From positions 1-14,042 of the forward strand of contig JAUWZH010000039.1 of assembly GCA_030615435.1 (NCBI GenBank): 14,042 bases of DNA. Direction: 5' to 3'. A program made the position numbers and the translations under genes. Positions 9,063-14,042 of the stretch are shown piece after piece. Each line of letters opens with the position of its first letter. Position 1 is the first letter of the stretch. The notes below the pieces were generated by a model, which was not told where the DNA came from, made no database searches, and saw only the letters and a program-made list of their open reading frames with translations. This stretch comes from Candidatus Brocadiaceae bacterium (GTDB taxonomy: Bacteria; Planctomycetota; Brocadiia; SM23-32).

Positions 9063-9767
9063 ATGACCGATATCACTGTGCTGGCTGTGTCTCGGCTGAG
9101 CGGCGGTTGTTGTGTGGCGGGCGTTGATGGGGAAGGCAACTGGGTTCGCCCGACCCGAGTCAAGCCCGGCTGGCGACAGATGGAACGGGCTGACCTCTCT
9201 GACCGTGACGGCAACCTCGTTGTACAGAAAGGCAATGTGGTGAGTTTCGACCTGGCGGAAGCGATTCCGCGACCACGAGATGGGCACACGGAAGACTGGC
9301 GCCTAGGCGACCAACCACCTCAACTCGTGCGGAAGCTCAAGCCACACGAGCAGGCGGAGCTCTGCGGAGCCATACAGGAAGAGGCCATCTCTGAAATCGA
9401 GCCCTCTGAACGGTCACGCTCGCTGATGCTCGTGCATCCGGACGAAGTGCTGGAGTTCTCCTTCCAACATGAAACGAGCTGGGAAGGACAGACCAGGTAC
9501 ACGCCCAGGTGTACGTTCGTCCTCGGAGGGCGCCGCTTCTCAGGTGTTGGCATCTCCGACGCTGAATGGCGGGGGCTCGGCCGGCGCCTAATGGCAGAGC
9601 ACGACGACCCCTGTAGCGTGGGGTCCGCCGTTCTCTTCGAGGAGCTCGGCACGGAAGACTGCTGGCTGACAGTTGGCGGATACGACGTCGGTAGCACTGC
9701 CTACCTTTTGATCGTAGGGGTGCTCCTGCTCCCGCCGAAGCACTTCCGTATGGATTTCAAGCGTTGA
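9063..9767 (+). CDS. Probable dual OB-fold (DuOB-like) protein
   Basis: A 234-residue protein predicted to be soluble and rich in beta structure. Features consistent with the dual-OB-domain family are an N-terminal ITVLAVSRL strand, the CVAGVDGEGNWVRPTR segment (GNW-x-RP), KGNVVSFDL, and a GHTEDWRL motif near residue 80. A second beta-rich half includes LGGRRFSGVGISD. Proteins of this type occur beside DUF488 genes in defence-type neighbourhoods, as here, and are presumed to bind nucleic acid or a nucleotide; no catalytic motif is visible. A GGAAG ribosome site lies at 9054-9058. The gene is 26 bases after the DUF488 gene, which fits one operon. The assignment rests on recalled family features, so the family name is less certain than the reality of the gene. 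Confidence 0.65.
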   Translation: MTDITVLAVSRLSGGCCVAGVDGEGNWVRPTRVKPGWRQMERADLSDRDGNLVVQKGNVVSFDLAEAIPRPRDGHTEDWRLGDQPPQLVRKLKPHEQAELCGAIQEEAISEIEPSERSRSLMLVHPDEVLEFSFQHETSWEGQTRYTPRCTFVLGGRRFSGVGISDAEWRGLGRRLMAEHDDPCSVGSAVLFEELGTEDCWLTVGGYDVGSTAYLLIVGVLLLPPKHFRMDFKR

Positions 9768-9775
9768 GAGGGTGT

Positions 9776-9780
9776 AGGAG
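9776..9780 (+). promoter_or_regulatory. Ribosome binding site favouring the GTG start at 9788
   Basis: AGGAG is placed 7 bases before GTG 9788. The longer in-frame alternative, TTG at 9764 overlapping the previous stop, has no comparable site at the right distance and would place this AGGAG inside the coding sequence. GTG 9788 is therefore the better start. Confidence 0.6.
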
Positions 9781-9787
9781 CAACTCT

Positions 9788-10603
9788 GTGCCAGATCTTG
9801 TCAGCAAGAAGACGCGTTACGAGTTCCGGGAGCACCTCGTCGGTTTCAGCGTGCTACGGGAGATCGAGATGCACTTCGCTTCGGCAGGCGTGGAGTGCAA
9901 CCACGAGCATCAGCCCAGGTGCTCGGGTGCTCGCAGAACCCTGGTAGAGCAGTACTATCAGTCGGTGCGCTGGACGGAATGGCGAGACGTCCGCAAGGTG
10001 CTACAGGCTTACGAGAACGTCCTCGCTGCAGCGCCAGCCGACGAGGTCGAACGACTTAGCAGATGGTTAGAGCGAGACGGGTTCGCCTACCGGGAAGGCA
10101 GAATACTAGCAGCGGCCGGTGTGTCGCTTCTGCAAGAGGTCAAGAGTGTCGCCAGCGAACTAGATGCGGGCCAGCTTGCGCAGCAGATCCAGAGGATCGA
10201 AGAGGCGATTCACTCGGACCCTGCGCTCGCCGTCGGGTCGGCAAAGGAGTTGGTGGAGACTTCCTGCCAAACGATGCTTGCCGAACTTGGCGAGGAGCCA
10301 CCGAGGAACGAGGACCTGCCCCAGGTCGTGAAGCGCGTCCTACGGAAGCTGAGCTTGCTGCCGGAGGATGTACCGGAGTCAGCCAAGGGAGCGAAGGCGA
10401 TCCGGCGAACCCTGAGCAATCTCGCGAGTCTGGTCCAGGGCATCGTTGAGGTGCGCAATCTATACGGGACCGGCCATGGCAAGGAAGGCCGCATGCGTGG
10501 CCTAGAACCCCGACATGCGAAGCTCGCGGTCGGTGCGGCCGTCACACTCGTCACCTTCCTGTTCGACACGTACAGACAGAGGGAGAAGAAATCCGCTGAC
10601 TGA
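9788..10603 (+). CDS. Abi_C (abortive infection C-terminal) domain protein
   Basis: A 271-residue protein if begun at GTG 9788. The N-terminal half contains a cysteine/histidine cluster (CNHEHQPRC) and an RRTLVEQYYQSVRW stretch, followed by helical sequence. The C-terminal half, residues ~145-265, fits the Abi_C family: SAKELVETSCQTML, a DLPQVVKRVLRKLSLLPED segment, then SLVQGIVEVRNLYGTGHG, then RHAKLAVGAAVTLVTFLFDT. The RN...HG core (R223, H230) gives an RX6H spacing that matches the RX4-6H catalytic motif of HEPN ribonucleases, so RNase activity is a reasonable inference but not proven by sequence. It lies 20 bases after the dual-OB gene and probably belongs to the same transcript. An abortive-infection effector is the likely role. 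Confidence 0.78.
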   Translation: MPDLVSKKTRYEFREHLVGFSVLREIEMHFASAGVECNHEHQPRCSGARRTLVEQYYQSVRWTEWRDVRKVLQAYENVLAAAPADEVERLSRWLERDGFAYREGRILAAAGVSLLQEVKSVASELDAGQLAQQIQRIEEAIHSDPALAVGSAKELVETSCQTMLAELGEEPPRNEDLPQVVKRVLRKLSLLPEDVPESAKGAKAIRRTLSNLASLVQGIVEVRNLYGTGHGKEGRMRGLEPRHAKLAVGAAVTLVTFLFDTYRQREKKSAD

Positions 10604-10687
10604 TCTGCGCTTCTGTAACCGGTTCGCTGGCCACTTACCACTTCGAGGTCGGATCACTCTTGACATCAGCAGTTGCGGTGAACCCCC
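10604..10687 (+). other. Short intergenic gap before the GIY-YIG gene
   Basis: An 84-base gap, the largest within the gene cluster. It contains a perfect TTGACA at 10660-10665, but nothing like a -10 element follows at 16-18 bases, so I do not call a promoter. No terminator-like hairpin with a T-tract is seen. A transcription start for the downstream genes remains possible here. Confidence 0.3.
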
Positions 10688-11176
10688 GTGACAGCCAGAG
10701 ACAGAGCCCAGAAGTCCCAGCGTGACCTCCCGGAAATGCATCGGTATGGCATCTGGCTGAGGAACGGATCTGTTGTGCGCGTTGAGCCCAATGGTTGGAG
10801 AGGGTGCCACTTTCGGTACCCCGCAACTGCGGGCAAGCTCCCGAAGATCTATGCCGTCACACGGGGCAAGAACGTCATCTATGTTGGGTACACGACGCAG
10901 CCGATGGCGACGCGGCTCCGCCAGGGGCTTCGCGCCACCGGTCAGCATGGCTACCATGGCTATGCCTGGAAAAACGCCGCCCGCGTCGGGCTGGTGGTAT
11001 GGTTCTTCCCAGGGGAACCCCGTGAACGCATTGAAGCCATTGAGGCTGAGCTGGTGTACCTGATCCGAAACCGGACCGGCCAGTGGCCGGAGGCGCAGAC
11101 CGAGATACACTTCCATCGGGTCTCGGAGGGCGACAAGCGCAGAGCGGAACTCCTCCTGGAATCGATCACAGCCTGA
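10688..11176 (+). CDS. Small GIY-YIG nuclease-like protein
   Basis: A 162-residue protein. The core has a variant GIY-YIG signature: KIYAV (residues 53-57) and, ten residues later, VIYVGYT (63-69). It is followed by the arginine-rich RLRQGLR (~76) and the helix IEAELVYLIRN (118-128), where E119 or E121 is the likely metal-binding glutamate. Family knowledge: GIY-YIG domains cleave DNA in homing, repair and restriction enzymes, or act in small stand-alone proteins of unknown target. No separate DNA-binding domain is visible. The GTG start at 10688 has a weak ribosome site; in-frame ATG 10736 (residue 17) is a realistic alternative and keeps the whole domain. Context suggests a restriction or defence role, but a stand-alone cargo gene is equally possible. 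Confidence 0.75.
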   Translation: MTARDRAQKSQRDLPEMHRYGIWLRNGSVVRVEPNGWRGCHFRYPATAGKLPKIYAVTRGKNVIYVGYTTQPMATRLRQGLRATGQHGYHGYAWKNAARVGLVVWFFPGEPRERIEAIEAELVYLIRNRTGQWPEAQTEIHFHRVSEGDKRRAELLLESITA

Positions 11177-11207
11177 ATCCTGCGTGCGGGGATGAACCGG
11201 ATCAGCG

Positions 11208-11213
11208 TGAGGA
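11208..11213 (+). promoter_or_regulatory. Ribosome binding site for the GTG start at 11221
   Basis: TGAGGA sits 7 bases upstream of GTG 11221. It supports starting the PD-(D/E)XK-like gene here rather than at an upstream in-frame codon inside the GIY-YIG gene. Confidence 0.5.
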
Positions 11214-11220
11214 CGAAGAA

Positions 11221-11772
11221 GTGGATGAGTTGACAGCCCTGGCGGAACTGATCAGGCGGCGAAATGCCGTCGAACAGGACATCTCAGCAATCATCGGGCG
11301 TCCGGCGCTGATCGGACACGTGGGCGAGGTCATCGCGTCGCGGGTCTTCGACATCAAGCTCCAACACTCGGCTGCAGCCAAGGGCATCGACGGCCGGTTT
11401 ACCAGCGGCCCGCTGGCCGGCCAGACCGTCAACATCAAGTGGTACGCCAAGCACGAGGGGATCCTGGACATCCGGCCCGACGCTCTACCCGACTGGTACG
11501 TGATTCTCGCGGGGCCGAGGACTGCGCCGACGTCATCCCGTGGCTCGGTGCGGCCATGGTTGATCGAGTCGGTCTACCTGTTCGAGGCCGCCGCGCTCGT
11601 GCAAAGCCTGAAGCAGCGGGGCGTCAAGATCGGCGTAGCAGCAAGCGTAGCCAAGCCACTCTGGGTAAGTGCGGAGGTCTACCCGGAACAACGCAGCCAG
11701 GCGCTCGTGCTGACCGACGAGCAGAAGGAGCAGCTCAGGATCTTCGGCCAGCCAGAGAGCAAGCAGACATGA
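11221..11772 (+). CDS. PD-(D/E)XK-like restriction endonuclease (uncharacterised family)
   Basis: A 183-residue protein from GTG 11221. I do not recognise a named family with certainty. The layout resembles a compact PD-(D/E)XK nuclease: an N-terminal helix, GHVGEVIASRVF with E36, then KGIDGRF with D57, then a TVNIKWY strand with K73. The motif reads D57-x13-N71-x-K73, so asparagine replaces the usual acidic residue of (D/E)xK. E36 may supply the missing ligand, as in some variants of the fold. The C-terminal half (LPDWYVILAGP, PWLIESVYLFEAAALV) looks like the rest of a compact mixed alpha/beta fold. The stop TGA at 11770 overlaps a downstream ATG (ATGA), suggesting coupling to the next genes. 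A role as a DNA-cleaving defence protein is inferred; an inactive nuclease fold remains possible. Confidence 0.62.
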   Translation: MDELTALAELIRRRNAVEQDISAIIGRPALIGHVGEVIASRVFDIKLQHSAAAKGIDGRFTSGPLAGQTVNIKWYAKHEGILDIRPDALPDWYVILAGPRTAPTSSRGSVRPWLIESVYLFEAAALVQSLKQRGVKIGVAASVAKPLWVSAEVYPEQRSQALVLTDEQKEQLRIFGQPESKQT

Positions 11773-11870
11773 ACATGGCGAGCCCCCCAGGCAAGAAAGT
11801 GTACGACGGGTATGTGACTGTGGTACAAACTGGCGGGGTCGCCGCGGATATCAAGGAGGATGGATGGTGA
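11769..11870 (+). CDS. Possible 33-residue small ORF between nuclease and GmrSD-like gene
   Basis: A short ORF that begins with an ATGA overlap on the preceding stop and ends at TGA 11868-11870, just inside the beginning of the DUF262-DUF1524 gene (ATGGTGA). Both junctions are the compact kind found between co-translated genes. The product would begin MNMASPPGKKVYDGYV and end IKEDGW. It has no signal peptide, membrane segment or recognised domain. A modest GAGAG sequence at 11755-11759 lies 9 bases before the ATG. It could be a real small partner protein, or merely a leader through which ribosomes reach the next start. Confidence is limited by its length. Confidence 0.4.
   Translation: MNMASPPGKKVYDGYVTVVQTGGVAADIKEDGW
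11853..11860 (+). promoter_or_regulatory. Strong ribosome binding site of the GmrSD-like gene
   Basis: AAGGAGGA is the strongest ribosome site before this gene. ATG 11864 is only 3 bases away, while the next codon, GTG 11867, is 6 bases away, so the true start could be GTG 11867. The product would differ by one residue. Confidence 0.6.
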
Positions 11871-13705
11871 AGAAGATCCTGGGGGAGGCCAAGAGTGTTC
11901 GAGCACTGCTCGGCGGGGCCAAGTACGCCATTGACTACTATCAGCGAGAGTACAAGTGGGAGACCAAGCAGGTCGTCGACCTGATCGAGGACCTCACGTC
12001 GAAGTTCCTTGAAGACCACGAGTCCGACGACGAGCGCCAGGCTGTGGAAGACTACGGGTACTACTTCCTCGGCTCCATCATCATCAGCCACAAGGATGGT
12101 GCCAACTACATCGTCGATGGCCAGCAGCGGCTGACGACTCTGACTCTCTTGCTGATCTATCTGAACCATCTGCAGAAGCGCCTGCCCGAAGACGATCGGG
12201 TCAAGATCGACGAGCTGGTGTACTCCGCCAAGTATGGCAGGAAGTCCTTCAACATCAGCGTCGAAGAGCGCGAGGAGTGCATGGATGCTCTCTTCGAAGG
12301 GCGCGACTTCGACATAGAGAGCAAGCCCGAGGCCGTGGCCAACATTGCTGCCCGATACGAAGACATGGCCGAAGCGTTCCCCGAGGCGTTGAAGGAAGAG
12401 TCGCTGCCGTATTTCATCGACTGGCTGATCGAGAACGTTCACCTGGTCGAGATCACGGCATTCTCAGATAACGACGCCTACACCATCTTCGAGACGATGA
12501 ACGACCGTGGGCTGTCGCTCAGCCTCATCGATATGCTCAAGGGGTTCCTGCTGGCAAACATCACGGACAAGGCCAAACGGACTACGTGCAATGACCTTTG
12601 GCGACCGCGCGTGCAGGAGCTCGCGGGGCTCGGAAGGGACGTGGACAGCGATTGCTTCAAGTCATGGCTGCGAAGCCAGTACGCCACGACCATCCGTGAG
12701 CGCAAGAAGGATGCCGAGCCAGGCGACTTCGACCGGATCGGTTCGGAGTTCCACCGTTGGGTGCGTGACATGAGGACTGAACTCGGCCTGGACCGCAGTG
12801 ACAGCTACATCCAGTTCATCAAACGTGACTTCGACTTCTACTCTCGCCAGTACCTGCGCCTGATTGAGGCCAGCCGGATGCTTCAGCCGCCACTTGAGCA
12901 CATCTTCTACAACGCCCAAGCCGGCTTCACGCTACAGCCGATGTTGCTGCTTGCTCCGGTGAAGCCGACCGACGACGAGGCGATGGTCAGCCTTAAGTGG
13001 CGCCTGACCGCAATGTACCTGGACATCCTGCTGAACCGACGGATCTGGAACTACCGCAGTACCGACCAGTCGACAATGAGGTACGCGACGTTCAGAACCA
13101 TGCTGGCCGTCCGCGGCATGGCGCCAGATGATCTGGCTGCAAAGCTCAAAGAGGACCTGGACGGCGAGAAGGAGGTGTTTGCCTCCAACGAGCGGTTCGC
13201 TCTGCACGGCATGAATCGCAAGCAGATCGTCCGCATTCTGGGCCGCATGACCGACTACATCGAAACGGGCAGCGGCCAGACTTCCCGATACCTGGAGTAC
13301 ACTGCGGGTACCGGCAAGAAGCGGTGCGAGGTGGAGCACATCTGGGCCGACATGCCGGAACGACACAAGGAAGAGTTCCCACACCCCGCCGACTTCGGGG
13401 CTTACCGAAACCGTCTTGGCGGCCTTCTGCTGCTTCCGAAGAGCTTCAACGCCAGCTACGGAGGTATGCCCTACGAACGCAAGCTCAGGCATTACCGTAG
13501 CCAGAATCTCCTGGCCCAGTCTCTGCACCGTGACTGCTATGAACGCAACCCGGGCTTCTCACGATTCCTTCGGGAGACAGGCTTGCCCTTCCGGGCTCAC
13601 GCTGAGTTCAAGAAGGCGGACTTGGACGCTCGGCATGCGTTGTACCGCATGTTGGCGGAACGGATCTGGGATGCCGACCGCCTTCTGGCGGAGGTGAGTC
13701 GGTAA
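11864..13705 (+). CDS. DUF262-DUF1524 fusion, GmrSD-type (type IV) restriction enzyme
   Basis: A 613-residue protein. The N-terminal DUF262 (ParB/Srx-like) part has YYQREYKWE near residue 26, the NTP-binding/hydrolysis motif DGQQRLTTL (85-93), and FETMNDRGLSLSLIDMLKGF (from ~209). The C-terminal DUF1524 part is an HNH-type nuclease: EVEHIWAD (489-496, H492), then NRLGGLLLLPKSFNASYGG with N516 and N529. Family knowledge: fused GmrS-GmrD proteins restrict phage DNA with modified, for example glucosylated, bases; some family members have other modification targets. All key residues are present and the length is normal for a fused form, so it is likely active. It is the last gene of the cluster; the next gene-like sequence is insertion-sequence debris. 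Whether it belongs functionally to the nuclease and small ORF upstream, or is an independent defence gene, cannot be told from sequence. Confidence 0.9.
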   Translation: MVKKILGEAKSVRALLGGAKYAIDYYQREYKWETKQVVDLIEDLTSKFLEDHESDDERQAVEDYGYYFLGSIIISHKDGANYIVDGQQRLTTLTLLLIYLNHLQKRLPEDDRVKIDELVYSAKYGRKSFNISVEEREECMDALFEGRDFDIESKPEAVANIAARYEDMAEAFPEALKEESLPYFIDWLIENVHLVEITAFSDNDAYTIFETMNDRGLSLSLIDMLKGFLLANITDKAKRTTCNDLWRPRVQELAGLGRDVDSDCFKSWLRSQYATTIRERKKDAEPGDFDRIGSEFHRWVRDMRTELGLDRSDSYIQFIKRDFDFYSRQYLRLIEASRMLQPPLEHIFYNAQAGFTLQPMLLLAPVKPTDDEAMVSLKWRLTAMYLDILLNRRIWNYRSTDQSTMRYATFRTMLAVRGMAPDDLAAKLKEDLDGEKEVFASNERFALHGMNRKQIVRILGRMTDYIETGSGQTSRYLEYTAGTGKKRCEVEHIWADMPERHKEEFPHPADFGAYRNRLGGLLLLPKSFNASYGGMPYERKLRHYRSQNLLAQSLHRDCYERNPGFSRFLRETGLPFRAHAEFKKADLDARHALYRMLAERIWDADRLLAEVSR

Positions 13706-13871
13706 CGATGCATCGCTGGTGCTGGACCTCGCGCTTGCAGGCGTTGAGGGGGGCATCTCACCGGCGTAACGGCGGGAAGACGAGGTGGCGCCCTCCCCGA
13801 GAGCTGATCCAGGAGTTATGAGTCTCCGGGGTAGACTGTGACGGCTTCAGTCAGGGAAGGAGGCTCTCGAG
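13706..13871 (+). other. Noncoding stretch between defence cluster and IS3 remnant
   Basis: About 166 bases with no supported gene. A short inverted repeat GACTG/CAGTC (13834-13838 and 13848-13852, 9-base loop) lies just before the ribosome site of the transposase remnant; it has no T-tract, so it is not a convincing terminator. The left end of the insertion element is probably in this stretch, but I could not fix its terminal inverted repeat. Confidence 0.4.
13857..13863 (+). promoter_or_regulatory. Ribosome binding site of the IS3-family OrfA remnant
   Basis: AAGGAGG is a full-strength site placed 8 bases before GTG 13872. It is preserved from the parent insertion sequence and fixes the remnant's start. 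Confidence 0.65.
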
Positions 13872-14042
13872 GTGAAGCGCAAGAGGCATAGTCCGGAGAA
13901 GATCATCCGTAAGCTCAGGGACGAGCTGCTGGACAGAGAGATCTTCGACACGTTACTGGAGGCGAAGGTGCTTGTGGGGCAGTGGCGAAGGCAATACAAT
14001 TGCCCCAGGAGGCATGGTGCAGTGGCCTATCGCGCTGAGCGG
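13872..14042 (+). pseudogene. IS3-family transposase remnant: OrfA start joined to OrfB end (internal deletion; runs off window)
   Basis: The frame is open for 57 codons to the window edge. The first ~16 residues (KRKRHSPEKIIRKLR) look like the beginning of an IS3-family OrfA helix-turn-helix protein. From RDELLDREIFDTLLEAKVL onward the sequence looks like the extreme C-terminus of OrfB (DDE integrase), normally some 300 codons further on; the usual YNTVRPHSALGYR end is visible in degenerate form as YNCPRRHGAVAYR. The join falls at the KLRD codons (13911-13922), a short stretch shared by the two genes, so deletion by microhomology is likely. The DDE catalytic core and most of the helix-turn-helix are gone, so the copy cannot move on its own. 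Confidence 0.72.
13872..14042 (+). mobile_element. Decayed IS3-family insertion sequence (partial)
   Basis: This is the element that contains the OrfA-OrfB deletion remnant. Its left end is probably within 13706-13871 and its right end lies outside the window. Its position directly after the last defence gene marks a boundary typical of accessory islands. Confidence 0.6.

Noticed and set aside
10660..10687. TTGACA as a promoter -35 element before the GIY-YIG gene
   Set aside because: There is no -10-like hexamer at 16-18 bases; the sequence there is C-rich and already at the start codon.
11083..11220. Upstream extension of the PD-(D/E)XK-like gene into the GIY-YIG gene
   Set aside because: It would overlap the GIY-YIG coding sequence by about 90 bases and encodes no domain. 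GTG 11221 has a properly spaced ribosome site.
13834..13852. GACTG/CAGTC hairpin as a transcription terminator for the defence cluster
   Set aside because: The stem is only 5 base pairs with a 9-base loop, and no T-tract follows.
1..14042. CRISPR array, tRNA or rRNA gene
   Set aside because: I saw no regularly spaced repeats, and no cloverleaf or conserved rRNA sequence on either strand.

Overview
The window is a high-GC bacterial accessory region. Hand-counted 60-base samples give about 67-68% GC in conserved coding stretches and about 47-48% in one internal patch. All convincing genes lie on the + strand. GTG and TTG starts with purine-rich ribosome sites are common. No rRNA, tRNA or housekeeping gene anchors a taxon, so the host can only be called a high-GC bacterium. 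The content reads as a defence (anti-phage) island that ends in a decayed insertion sequence.

Bases 1-8578 hold a tightly packed three-gene block. It contains (i) the 3' part of a DUF1998 protein with a C-terminal Vsr/DUF559-like nuclease domain, cut by the left window edge; (ii) a 944-residue SNF2-type helicase resembling DrmD of class 1 DISARM; and (iii) a 1567-residue Eco57I-like adenine methyltransferase (DrmMI-like) fused at its C-terminus to a DUF488 domain. These genes overlap by 1 and 4 bases, which implies one translationally coupled transcript.

Bases 8575-9767 continue with a second, divergent DUF488 protein (TTGA overlap with the methyltransferase stop) and a probable dual-OB-fold (DuOB-like) protein. 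Together with the block above this looks like a DISARM-related modification/helicase system with a DUF488-DuOB module. The gene order and domain fusions differ from the textbook DISARM operon.

Bases 9788-13705 add small effector-type genes: an Abi_C (abortive infection C-terminal) protein with an RX6H motif, a small GIY-YIG protein, a PD-(D/E)XK-like protein, a possible 33-residue ORF, and a 613-residue DUF262-DUF1524 (GmrSD-type) restriction enzyme. The last three are linked by stop/start overlaps.

Bases 13706-14042 hold a short noncoding stretch, then an ORF with an excellent ribosome site. Its first ~16 residues look like the start of an IS3-family OrfA and the rest looks like the very end of OrfB. 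This is an internally deleted IS3 copy, and it runs off the right edge.

Working model (inference): helicase/DUF1998 and SNF2 motors plus a methyltransferase mark self DNA and attack unmodified DNA. The DUF488/DuOB proteins assist in an unknown way. The Abi_C, GIY-YIG, PD-(D/E)XK and GmrSD-type genes provide backup nucleases or abortive responses.
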